Shown in pieces: positions 6,740 through 14,431 of a DNA stretch of 22,887 nucleotides. Where the stretch lies: assembly GCA_031255985.1 (NCBI GenBank), contig JAIRRL010000032.1, positions 1 through 22,887 of the forward strand, in the 5' to 3' direction. The notes below the pieces were generated by a model that was not told where the DNA came from, made no database searches, and saw nothing but the letters and a program-made list of their open reading frames with translations. The stretch comes from Gracilibacteraceae bacterium (lineage in GTDB: Bacteria; Bacillota; Desulfitobacteriia; Desulfitobacteriales; Syntrophobotulaceae). How positions within the stretch are numbered: the first letter of the stretch is position 1; the number at the start of each line of letters is the position of its first letter. The position numbers and the translations under genes were made by a program.

Positions 6740-7693
6740 GTGGATATTCAACAGTTGCGTTATTTTGCGGTCGTAAGCCAAACACTGAATTATACAAGAG
6801 CTTCCGAGCGGTTGTATATTTCGCGGCAGGCACTGTCCAAGGCCATTCACGATATGGAAAAAGAATTGGGCGAACCTTTGTTTTTTATAGACAAAAACAA
6901 ATTGCGTCCCACTCCCCTGGCCCTCATGCTCTATGAGAACGTCAGCGGCGTCCTCAAAGCTTTCGGCGGCTTGGAATCCGCGCTGGCGGCCTGGCGGCGC
7001 GAACGGGAAACTGAAGTGGAACGGGAGCGCATCCCGGTTGTTTTTGGTATGGGCGCGTTACACGCCATGTCTTTGCGAGCCCTTTTCGGCTGCCGGACGG
7101 AGAGGGACGGGGTAATCTGGTCTTTTGAGGAACGAACAGACGCCGGCGTTCGGGAAAAAATCGCCAGCGGCGAGGCTCTGCTTGGCATATTGCGCACAAC
7201 GCCGGATTTTATCACCGAGTTCGACGCGACCCCCCTCTGGAAAGAAGGGGTTTATTTACATGTGAATGAGAATAATCCGTTAGCCGCCAAACATCTGCTT
7301 GAGGTGAACGATCTGCGGGAACAGCCGTTTGTTACCCTCGGCCCGGATATGGATTTGCACGCCCTCCTGGAGTGGGAGTGTTCCCGGCGGGGCTTTGTTC
7401 CCCGTTACCTACTGGCAACTCTTGATTCTCACCTGGCGCTTGGCATGGCCGTCCGCAACGAAGCCCTGTGTTTTGGCACGAATCCGGCCGGCGGCGGCTA
7501 TGCGCCGGGGGTGCGTCTGAAGCCCCTGAAAATCAGCGCCGACGCTTGGGGCTGTTACGCGATCAAGAATCGCGCGGTCGCCATTTCCCCCTCGATGCAG
7601 CTTTTTCTCGACCACTGCCGCTCGGTTTACAGGGAAAACAGCGAGAGCGCCGGCGAACGGGCTAAAATCATATATTGGAGAAAAAAATCTTGA
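6740..7693 (+). CDS. LysR-family transcriptional regulator
   Basis: The 317-residue protein has an N-terminal winged helix-turn-helix of LysR type: MDIQQLRYFAVVSQTLNYTRASERLYISRQ, with ALSKAIHDMEKELGEPLF as recognition helix and wing. A linker helix follows, then an effector-binding domain from about residue 95. The start is GTG at 6740 with AAGGAG 8 bases upstream. It is divergent from the flavoreductase-cytochrome-Ccs operon and shares its promoter region, the usual arrangement for a LysR activator controlling its neighbour. The inducer is unknown and may be the reductase substrate. The effector domain shows no motif that names a ligand. Its stop overlaps the probable start of asnS. Confidence 0.93.
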   Translation: MDIQQLRYFAVVSQTLNYTRASERLYISRQALSKAIHDMEKELGEPLFFIDKNKLRPTPLALMLYENVSGVLKAFGGLESALAAWRRERETEVERERIPVVFGMGALHAMSLRALFGCRTERDGVIWSFEERTDAGVREKIASGEALLGILRTTPDFITEFDATPLWKEGVYLHVNENNPLAAKHLLEVNDLREQPFVTLGPDMDLHALLEWECSRRGFVPRYLLATLDSHLALGMAVRNEALCFGTNPAGGGYAPGVRLKPLKISADAWGCYAIKNRAVAISPSMQLFLDHCRSVYRENSESAGERAKIIYWRKKS

Positions 7694-9093
7694 AACGGAC
7701 GGAGATACGAACCATATTGCGCGATCCGGCCGCGCTGGCCGGCCGGATCCTGCGGGCGGACGGCTGGGTCAAATCGGCGCGTGATTCCGGCCGCGTGGGC
7801 TTTATCGACCTGAACGACGGTTCCTGCTTCGATTCGCTGCAAGTGCTGCTGGATGCGGAATCACTCGCCGCCTACGCGGAAGCGGTCAAACTTGGGCCGG
7901 GTTCCTCCCTGTCCGTGACCGGCCGCTTGCAGCCGAGTCCCGCCGGGGGGCAGTCCCATGAGCTCAAAGCGGAAACGGTCAAAATTTACGCGGCCTGCCC
8001 CGCCGACTATCCGCTGCAAAAAAAGCGGCATAGTCTGGATTTTTTGCGCTCTCTCCCCCACCTGCGGGCGCGAACCAATGTTTTCGCCGCCGTGTTCCGC
8101 GCCCGTTCCTTGCTGGCGCTGGCGGTTCATCGCTTTATGGAGGAAAACGGGTTTGTTTATGTCCATACGCCCATTATCACGACAAGCGACTGCGAAGGCG
8201 CAGGGGAAATGTTCCGGGTGACGACGCTGGACTTGGAGCGTCTGCCGCGGAACGCCGCCGGCGCGGTGGATTTCGGCGCGGATTTTTTCGGGCGGGAAGC
8301 GAATCTGACCGTGAGCGGGCAGATGGAAGCGGAAGCCTTGGCGCATGCTTTCGGCAAAGTTTACACTTTCGGCCCGGCTTTTCGGGCCGAAAACTCTAAC
8401 ACGGCGCGCCACGCGGCCGAATTTTGGATGATCGAACCGGAAATCGCTTTTGCCGACTTGAACGATGATATGAATCTGGCGGAAGCGCTGGTAAAATATC
8501 TGGCGCGGGATTTGCTGACGCGGGCCGAGCCGGAGCTGGCTTTTTTAGACCGGTTTGTGGCCAACGGCCTGATCGCCCGCCTGGAGGCGCTGACGCAAGC
8601 GGAATTCGCGCGGATAACCTACACGGAAGCTGTCGCCCGGCTCGCGCCCCGCAACGCCTCTTTCCGTTACGAAGCCCGCTGGGGCGCGGATTTACAGACG
8701 GAACACGAGCGCTGCCTGACCGAACAAATATTGGGCGGCCCGGTTTTCGTGACGGATTACCCGCGGGAAATCAAGGCTTTTTATATGCGGGCCAATGACG
8801 ACGGGCGAACCGTGGCGGCGATGGATCTGCTGCTGCCGGGCGTCGGCGAACTGATAGGAGGCAGCCAGAGGGAGGAAAGACCGGAGCTTCTCAGCGCCCG
8901 CTTGCAGGAACTCGGCCTCACGGCCGCGGATTACGAATGGTATCTGGATCTGCGCCGCTTCGGCGGAGCGCCGCACGCCGGTTTCGGCCTGGGGTTTGAG
9001 CGAGCGGTCATGTGTATGACCGGGACGGCGAATATCAGGGACGTTTTACCGTTCCCGCGCGCGGCCGGCGCGGCCGCGCGGCGCGAGGTTTGA
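7690..9093 (+). CDS. asnS: Asparagine--tRNA ligase
   Basis: A class IIb aminoacyl-tRNA synthetase that charges tRNA-Asn in the cytoplasm. An N-terminal OB-fold (VKSARDSGRVGFIDLNDGS) is followed by the catalytic domain. Motif 2 reads FRAENSNTARHAAEFWMIEPE and motif 3 is FGLGFERAVMCMTG near the C-terminus. TVSGQMEAE, before motif 2, and the ELIGGSQRE stretch, before motif 3, are typical of AsnRS. I take TTG at 7690 as start, since GGAG at 7677-7680 lies 9 bases upstream and the length (467) fits; a TTG at 7675 would begin inside this ribosome site. The TTG overlaps the lysR stop (TTGA), tying a housekeeping enzyme to a regulator transcript, which is odd. The GTG of the LuxR gene follows 3 bases after its stop. 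Confidence 0.93.
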   Translation: MKRTEIRTILRDPAALAGRILRADGWVKSARDSGRVGFIDLNDGSCFDSLQVLLDAESLAAYAEAVKLGPGSSLSVTGRLQPSPAGGQSHELKAETVKIYAACPADYPLQKKRHSLDFLRSLPHLRARTNVFAAVFRARSLLALAVHRFMEENGFVYVHTPIITTSDCEGAGEMFRVTTLDLERLPRNAAGAVDFGADFFGREANLTVSGQMEAEALAHAFGKVYTFGPAFRAENSNTARHAAEFWMIEPEIAFADLNDDMNLAEALVKYLARDLLTRAEPELAFLDRFVANGLIARLEALTQAEFARITYTEAVARLAPRNASFRYEARWGADLQTEHERCLTEQILGGPVFVTDYPREIKAFYMRANDDGRTVAAMDLLLPGVGELIGGSQREERPELLSARLQELGLTAADYEWYLDLRRFGGAPHAGFGLGFERAVMCMTGTANIRDVLPFPRAAGAAARREV

Positions 9094-9096
9094 GCC

Positions 9097-11601
9097 GTGC
9101 GGCGCCTGCGCGTGGAATCATTGCTGGCGCAAGCGGCGGACGGCCCGCTTACTTTAGTGCTGGCCGGCGCCGGCTACGGCAAAACCCAGGCCGTCTACTC
9201 GTTTCTGCAGAACTACAAGGCCGAGACCGCCTGGCTTCAGCTCACAGACAACGATAATCAGCAAGCCTGTTTCTGGGAAAACTACACCCAGTCTCTGGCC
9301 CGCCACGACGCGACCGTGGCCCGGCAACTGGCGGCGGCGGGTTTCCCTCATACGGCGGAGCGTTTTGCCCGTTACTCTGTCCTGATGGACGACAGCAACG
9401 CCCCGGCGAATAAGTATGTTTATGTTTTTGACGATTTTCACCTGCTGCGCAATCCGGAAGTGCTGGACTTCATTGACAAAGTTATCAACCGGCCGCTGCC
9501 AAACGTCGCGGTCATCATTATTTCGCGCACGGAACCGGCGATCAACACCGTAAGCCTGATGGCGAAAGGCAGTCTCAACGTCCTGAGCGAGGACGCGCTT
9601 CGCTTTACGGAAGAGGAAATCAGCGTCTGCCTGCGCCAGGCGGTTCCGGCGGCGACGATACCGCCGCCGGAAACCGCCGCGCTTATCCGTCGGGAAACAG
9701 CCGGCTGGGCTCTCGCGGTTGACAGCGTTTGCCGGGCTATCCAAAAAAACACCGATTTGCCGGACGCGATCAGCGCCATGCGCCTGAACGCCCAAGCCTT
9801 GATTGAACGGGAACTGGCGCCGGCCACTCCCGCTTTCCGCCGTTTTTTAATCTCCCTCTCTTTGTTGCCCCATCTGCCGCTGGAATTTCTGGAAAACTGG
9901 GCGGCGGACGAAGATTTGCGCATGTTGGAACAATACAGCGCCTTTATCCGTTTTGACGGCTATCTCAATTCTTACCGCCTGCATCCTTTGTTGCTCGCCT
10001 ACTTACGCCTGCAAGCCGAGGAAACGCCCGCCGCGGAAAAAGAACCCGTTTATCGCCGGGCGGCGGAGTGGAGCCTGGGGCGCAAAGCCTGGCTGGACGC
10101 CATCGGCTATTATGAAAAAGCCGGCGACTATGATAATCTGGCGCGGGCCGTCAGCTATCTGCCCTTGGTTCTGCCGCGGGCTACGGCCGAATTTCTGCTC
10201 CCGCTCATCAACGGGCTGCCGAAAAAGGCTTTTCAGTCCGCGCCCCGCCTGCTCGTCATCCGCACTCGCTGTCTGCTGGCGCTGGAACGTTATAACGAAG
10301 CGCAAGCTGAATTGAAGGATATCATCGCCCAATATGAAACCTATTCCACCACTCCGGCTGTCAATCGCCTGCTCTGCCACTCTTATGTCAATCTGGCGCT
10401 TATTAAGCTTTTCACCTGCTCTTTCACCCATGATTACAGTTTTCCCTCCGCCTTCGCCCAGGCGAACAAATATTTTAGCAAAGGAAGCTTTACCGCCGCC
10501 GATACCCCGGTAAACAGTTTTACTTTGTCAATGTTTATAACCCGGACGGGCAGAGCGGAGGCCGGTTCTTTGGGAGTTTACATCAAAGCGCTTGACGACG
10601 CCATCCCCCATCTCTCCCATCCCCTGCCCGGTTGCGGCGCCGGCTTGAACGATCTGGCGCGGGCGGAAGCCGCTTATATGCGCCTTGATATGAATAATTG
10701 CGTCAAATTCGCCTTGCAGGCCATGTTTCAGGCGGGAGAAAACAAGCAGTATGAAATCGAGAACCGGGCGATTTTTTTCTTGCTTTGCGCGGCGCTGGCC
10801 ACCGGCGATTACGAAGGCGCGCAAGTCAATCTGCACCGACTGCAAAAACAGCTGACCAACGAGGATTACGCGGACAGAGCCGTGCATTACGACATCGTGA
10901 CCGGCTGGTATTATGTGATGCTGAATCAGACGGGCCTGGTGGCCGACTGGCTGAAACTAAGCCCCGACAGCCGCGGCTGCGCCACGATTATACAGATGGA
11001 GTTTGAAAACCTGACCCGTTACATGTGTTATATCGCGGACAAAAGGTATGACGAATTGCTCGTCTGCCTGCAAGCTTACCGCAATACCGGCCATGAATGG
11101 TTCTGCCTGCCGGCGCGCATCGAACTGCTGACGATGGAAGCTATCGCCCGTTTCCGCCTCAAGCAGCGGGAAGCGGCGTTGCGTTTGCTGGGCGAAGCCT
11201 ACGCTTTGGCCGCTCCGAACGAACTGGATATTTTTTTCATCACCAAAGGGGACGATATCCGCGCTCTGACCGCCGCAGCCATGAAAACGCCTCAGACGGC
11301 CATCCCGCTCGCCTGGCTGGATAAAATCAACCGTAAAACCTCAGTTATTTCCAAAAAAATCCAATTCATAAAAAATGAATATCTCAAAGAACATAAAACA
11401 GACGCGCCGGTAAACCTCAGTTCGCGGGAAACCGAATTGCTGCGCGCTCTGGCCGATGGGCGCTCCCGCTTGCAAATCGCCTCCGATATGAATCTGCCTT
11501 TGGTTATGATAAAATCCTCCATATCACTGCTGGAAGAAAAAATCGGAGCGAAAAACCAGCGGGACGCGGTTCTCATTGCCCTGAAACAGAAACTCATCTG
11601 A
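9097..11601 (+). CDS. MalT-like LuxR-family ATP-dependent transcriptional regulator
   Basis: The 834-residue protein fits the LAL/MalT class of STAND ATPase regulators. It has a Walker A AGAGYGKT (23-30), a Walker B-like VYVFDDFHLL (108-117), an RTEP sensor-like stretch in VIIISRTEP, and a long helical, TPR-like middle with Ala/Leu-rich repeats. The C-terminal LuxR helix-turn-helix starts at LSSRETELLRALADGRS (near 772) and ends in AVLIALKQKLI. In the recognition helix the usual TVKxH is replaced by MIKSS, so its DNA specificity is probably unusual. The start is GTG with GAGG 8 bases upstream, 3 bases after asnS. Such proteins bind ATP and a small ligand to oligomerise on DNA. The ligand and targets here cannot be told. 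Confidence 0.9.
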   Translation: MRRLRVESLLAQAADGPLTLVLAGAGYGKTQAVYSFLQNYKAETAWLQLTDNDNQQACFWENYTQSLARHDATVARQLAAAGFPHTAERFARYSVLMDDSNAPANKYVYVFDDFHLLRNPEVLDFIDKVINRPLPNVAVIIISRTEPAINTVSLMAKGSLNVLSEDALRFTEEEISVCLRQAVPAATIPPPETAALIRRETAGWALAVDSVCRAIQKNTDLPDAISAMRLNAQALIERELAPATPAFRRFLISLSLLPHLPLEFLENWAADEDLRMLEQYSAFIRFDGYLNSYRLHPLLLAYLRLQAEETPAAEKEPVYRRAAEWSLGRKAWLDAIGYYEKAGDYDNLARAVSYLPLVLPRATAEFLLPLINGLPKKAFQSAPRLLVIRTRCLLALERYNEAQAELKDIIAQYETYSTTPAVNRLLCHSYVNLALIKLFTCSFTHDYSFPSAFAQANKYFSKGSFTAADTPVNSFTLSMFITRTGRAEAGSLGVYIKALDDAIPHLSHPLPGCGAGLNDLARAEAAYMRLDMNNCVKFALQAMFQAGENKQYEIENRAIFFLLCAALATGDYEGAQVNLHRLQKQLTNEDYADRAVHYDIVTGWYYVMLNQTGLVADWLKLSPDSRGCATIIQMEFENLTRYMCYIADKRYDELLVCLQAYRNTGHEWFCLPARIELLTMEAIARFRLKQREAALRLLGEAYALAAPNELDIFFITKGDDIRALTAAAMKTPQTAIPLAWLDKINRKTSVISKKIQFIKNEYLKEHKTDAPVNLSSRETELLRALADGRSRLQIASDMNLPLVMIKSSISLLEEKIGAKNQRDAVLIALKQKLI

Positions 11602-11673
11602 AAGCCCTCTTCAATCAGTTCAATATATAGATCCAGCGCCCTATTTTTCGGCCGATTTTCGCTTGCGCGGCTC

Positions 11674-11702
11674 TTGACAGCAGTCAAAGCAGGTATTATA
11701 CT
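11674..11702 (+). promoter_or_regulatory. Strong sigma70-type promoter for the iscS operon
   Basis: TTGACA at 11674-11679 and TATACT at 11697-11702 are spaced exactly 17 bases apart, close to consensus. Initiation near 11709 would give a leader of about 45 bases that contains two dyads and the ribosome site AGAGGTGAT before the ATG at 11756. Confidence 0.75.
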
Positions 11703-11711
11703 AGAAAACAA

Positions 11712-11737
11712 TAGGAAACCTACCAACTTACTAAGTT
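11712..11737. promoter_or_regulatory. Two adjacent dyads in the iscS leader (candidate operator)
   Basis: TAGG-AAA-CCTA (11712-11722) and AACTTA-C-TAAGTT (11725-11737) are each perfect inverted repeats. They sit just after the predicted transcription start, where a repressor would block transcription. An Rrf2/IscR-type regulator is a reasonable candidate for an iscS operon, but no such gene is in the window and the sites do not clearly match the enterobacterial IscR consensus. Confidence 0.4.
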
Positions 11738-11755
11738 TTAAAAAGAGGTGATACG

Positions 11756-12928
11756 ATGAGGGTATACGCCGATAACGCGGCCACCACAGCGGTAAGTCCG
11801 ACGGCTCTTGAGGCCATGTTGCCATATCTTACGGAGAAATACGGCAATCCTTCCAGCGTTCACTCGGCGGGACAGGAGGCGGCCAAGGGGCTGGACGGCG
11901 CCCGCGCGCGCATTGCCGGCGTCCTGGGAGCCGAAGCCAAAGAGATTTATTTTACTTCGGGCGGGACGGAAGCGGATAACTGGGCCATACAGATAGCGAT
12001 GGCGAACGGAGCGAAAAAAAATAAACGCCACATCGTTTCCACTGCGTTTGAACATCACGCCGTTTTGCACACCTTGAAAAAAGCGGAAAAAAACGGCGCG
12101 GAAGTGACTCTGCTTGACGTTCACGCCGAAGGCGTCGTCCGCCCGGAGGAAGTCGCGGCCGCCATACGCGAGGACACAGCTTTAGTGACGATTATGTACG
12201 CTAACAATGAAATCGGCACTTTGCAGCCAATCGCGGAAATAGGAAAGCTGTGCCGGGAAAAAGGCGTGTTGTTTCATACGGACGCCGTGCAGGCGGCGGG
12301 GCACGTACCGATTGACGTCGTCGGGCAAAACATTGACATGCTCTCTTTGGCGGCCCATAAGTTTCACGGGCCGAAAGGGATCGGGCTTCTTTATTGCCGC
12401 GGCAAAATCCCAGTCCCGGTTTTTATGGAAGGCGGCGCCCAGGAGCGCGGCAAACGCGGAGGCACCGAAAATCTGCCGGCTATTGCCGGGATGGCGGCGG
12501 CGCTGGAAGAGGCATGTCAAAATATGGAAATTGATAACCGCCGCATTTCCCGTCTGCGTGATAAACTCATCGACGCCGTCAGCCAAATTCCCCACAGCCG
12601 GCTAAACGGCGACCGGCAGCGCCGTTTGCCGGGCATAGCCAATTTTGTGTTTGAAGGAATTGAGGGGGAAGGCTTGCTGCTTTTGCTTGATATGGCCGGC
12701 ATTTGCGCTTCGTCCGGCTCGGCCTGCACCTCCGGCTCCCTTGACCCAAGCCATGTGCTGCTGGCGATCGGTCTGCCGCATGAGACGGCTCACGGTTCCC
12801 TGCGCCTTTCTCTGGGCGCTTTTAATACAGAAGAAGAAATTGACCATATTATCAAAACTTTGCCCCCGATTGTGGAGCGGCTGCGTGAAATGTCGCCAGT
12901 TTGGGAGCGGATAAAGAAAGGCGCGTGA
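11756..12928 (+). CDS. iscS: Cysteine desulfurase (IscS/NifS family)
   Basis: A PLP enzyme that converts cysteine to alanine and leaves a persulfide sulfur for Fe-S clusters and thio-cofactors. The 390-residue protein has the family landmarks: DNAATT (6-11), the SGGTEADN cofactor loop (68-75), His100/His101 in FEHHAV, D176 in HTDAVQA, the Schiff-base lysine K202 in AAHKFHGPKG, RGGTENLP (214-221), and the catalytic loop ASSGSACTSGS with C324. The fuller loop ending in SLDPSHVL is that of the class I IscS/NifS group. It has its own promoter, and its stop lies just before the scaffold gene. No iron-sulfur regulator gene is adjacent. Confidence 0.95.
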   Translation: MRVYADNAATTAVSPTALEAMLPYLTEKYGNPSSVHSAGQEAAKGLDGARARIAGVLGAEAKEIYFTSGGTEADNWAIQIAMANGAKKNKRHIVSTAFEHHAVLHTLKKAEKNGAEVTLLDVHAEGVVRPEEVAAAIREDTALVTIMYANNEIGTLQPIAEIGKLCREKGVLFHTDAVQAAGHVPIDVVGQNIDMLSLAAHKFHGPKGIGLLYCRGKIPVPVFMEGGAQERGKRGGTENLPAIAGMAAALEEACQNMEIDNRRISRLRDKLIDAVSQIPHSRLNGDRQRRLPGIANFVFEGIEGEGLLLLLDMAGICASSGSACTSGSLDPSHVLLAIGLPHETAHGSLRLSLGAFNTEEEIDHIIKTLPPIVERLREMSPVWERIKKGA

Positions 12929-12933
12929 AAATT

Positions 12934-13365
12934 ATGGCATACAGCGGCGCGGTTATGGATCATTTCGCCAACCCCCGCAACGTCGGCACAATTGACGATG
13001 CCGACGGCGTAGGCGAAGTTGGCAACGCCAAATGCGGCGATATCATGAAAATCTATTTGAAGATTGACGGCAACAAAATTCAGGATGTCAAATTCAACAC
13101 CTTCGGCTGCGGCGCCGCCATCGCCACCAGTTCCATGGCGACGGAACTGATCAAGGGCAAAAGCGTGGAAGACGCGCTGAATTTGACCAACAAAGCGGTG
13201 ATAGAAGCCTTGGACGGCCTGCCGCCGCAAAAAATTCACTGCTCAGTCCTGGCGGAAGAAGCGGTGAAGGCGGCTATTGCCGATTATTACCAAAAAAACG
13301 GTATTGCGATTCCGGAGGACCTAAAACAATGCACGTCCTGTTGCGGAGACTGTACGCTTCACTGA
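12934..13365 (+). CDS. iscU: Iron-sulfur cluster scaffold protein IscU with Cys-rich tail
   Basis: The 143-residue scaffold assembles Fe-S clusters from sulfur given by the desulfurase encoded just upstream. The three ligand cysteines and the adjacent aspartate are present: C34 and D36 in NAKCGD, C59 in FGCGAAIATSS, and C103 in KIHCSVLAEEA. ATG at 12934 is chosen because the family begins with a short stretch before DHFANPRN; a GTG at 12925 overlapping the iscS stop is possible but has poor ribosome-site spacing. The C-terminus ends in a tail with C133, C136, C137 and C140 (CTSCCGDC), not part of the classic IscU fold, which could bind metal or a partner. The last codons lie in a 22-bp tandem duplication. 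Confidence 0.94.
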   Translation: MAYSGAVMDHFANPRNVGTIDDADGVGEVGNAKCGDIMKIYLKIDGNKIQDVKFNTFGCGAAIATSSMATELIKGKSVEDALNLTNKAVIEALDGLPPQKIHCSVLAEEAVKAAIADYYQKNGIAIPEDLKQCTSCCGDCTLH

Positions 13366-13396
13366 AGCGGACTGTACGCTTCACTGAAGCGGACTG
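13348..13396 (+). repeat. 22-bp tandem duplication at the iscU 3' end
   Basis: Two identical 22-base copies, GACTGTACGCTTCACTGAAGCG at 13348-13369 and 13370-13391 (given here in full as the unit slightly exceeds the usual motif size), are followed by a partial GACTG. The first copy encodes the last residues and stop of iscU. Each copy holds CGCTTC-ACT-GAAGCG, a 6-bp stem. It looks like a slippage duplication and fills most of the gap to the next gene. Confidence 0.85.
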
Positions 13397-13411
13397 AAAG
13401 GAGCGCCGGAA

Positions 13412-14431
13412 TTGTCTGCTCAACTGCGGCAAAAGGAAGCTGAGATATATATAATTTCCGGTTTTTTAGGGGCGGGAAAAACCACTTTAGTGCAAAAAAT
13501 GCTGCGGGAAGCGCTAAGCGGAGTTAAAACCGCGCTGGTGGAAAATGATTTTGGCGAGGTCAGCGTTGACGCCGCTTTGCTGAAAACAAGCGGCGTTGAA
13601 GTGACCGAACTGAACTCCGGCTGTGTCTGCTGCAGTATCAGCGGCGACTTTGTCAAAGCGCTCCGCCATCTTTTGAGCCGCTTTCGCCCGGAAGTCGTCC
13701 TGATCGAACCGTCCGGCGTCAGCAAACTCTCGGACATCGCGGCGGCTTGCGCCGAGCCGGCCATCAGTTCTCTGGCCGCGCTCCGGCGTAAAATAACAAT
13801 TGTCGATGTCAAGCGCTGCCGAATGTACTATGAAAATTTCAGCGAGTTTTTCGCGAATCAAGTAGAAAACGCGGATCTTATCCTGACCTCTCACGCCGGC
13901 GCCAGCCCGGCAGCGGCGCGAGAGGCGGAAGAATTTATCCGCGCGCTCAATCCGCGCGCGGATATTCTGACTCAGCCCTGGCCCCAACTGGATGCGACCG
14001 CTCTCCTTCTTCCCCGCATGCGCGAACTGGCGTCCCCGCCCGGCGCGCCTTCTGAGCAGCAGAACCCTGGCCGCGAAGGAGGCGCCGGCCGCGGTCATGA
14101 CCATGACCATGACCATGACCATGACCATGACCATGATCACAGCCATGGTCACGCGGCTGAAGCTGTTTTCGACTCGGTCACCATACGAACCGATCGTTTT
14201 TTCAGCCGCCAGGAATTGCAAACTTTGGCCGCCGCTCTATCCGGCGCGACCGGCGCCGTTCTGCGCGCCAAAGGCGTATTGCGCGGCCCCGGCGGCAACT
14301 GGAATCTGCAGTATCTGCCCGGCGATTGGCAAATAGAGCGTTGCGAAGCGGAAGGAGGCATGCTTTCTTTTATCGGCCATGATCTGAGCCGCGATGAATT
14401 GATCAGCCTGTTTGGCGGAGAGTCGGCGTGA
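13412..14431 (+). CDS. G3E/COG0523 (CobW-like) GTPase with His-Asp metal-binding loop
   Basis: The 339-residue protein belongs to the COG0523 family of putative metal chaperones and insertases. It has Walker A GFLGAGKT (17-24), ENDFGE (44-49), the metal-binding GCVCC (70-74), IEPSG (98-102) and a C-terminal CobW domain (about 251-335). The linker carries seven His-Asp pairs plus HSHGH (229-247, ten histidines), able to bind Zn, Ni, Co or Fe. The guanine-specificity NKxD, expected near residue 160, is replaced by LTSHAG, so nucleotide preference may be altered. The start is TTG with AAGGAG 8 bases upstream, after the duplication. It overlaps the fusion-permease gene by 4 bases, which points to joint function. 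The metal is not identifiable. Confidence 0.88.
   Translation: MSAQLRQKEAEIYIISGFLGAGKTTLVQKMLREALSGVKTALVENDFGEVSVDAALLKTSGVEVTELNSGCVCCSISGDFVKALRHLLSRFRPEVVLIEPSGVSKLSDIAAACAEPAISSLAALRRKITIVDVKRCRMYYENFSEFFANQVENADLILTSHAGASPAAAREAEEFIRALNPRADILTQPWPQLDATALLLPRMRELASPPGAPSEQQNPGREGGAGRGHDHDHDHDHDHDHDHSHGHAAEAVFDSVTIRTDRFFSRQELQTLAAALSGATGAVLRAKGVLRGPGGNWNLQYLPGDWQIERCEAEGGMLSFIGHDLSRDELISLFGGESA
14096..14137 (+). repeat. Hexanucleotide repeat (CATGAC)6 plus CATGAT inside the GTPase gene
   Basis: Six perfect copies of CATGAC and one CATGAT encode the His-Asp run. Because the unit is six bases, slippage would add or remove His-Asp pairs without shifting the frame. Length may therefore vary between strains. 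Confidence 0.9.

Noticed and set aside
12901..12933. Upstream TTG start for iscU (154 residues)
   Set aside because: The extra leader lies inside the end of iscS, has no ribosome site and does not match the family N-terminus; ATG at 12934 fits better.
14096..14137. Possible CRISPR or other short repeat array
   Set aside because: The units are six bases with no spacers and lie in frame within a gene, so this is a coding microsatellite.
13514..14221. 235-codon open frame on the - strand
   Set aside because: It is antisense to the G3E gene, and its run of VMVM residues is the mirror of the CATGAC repeat.
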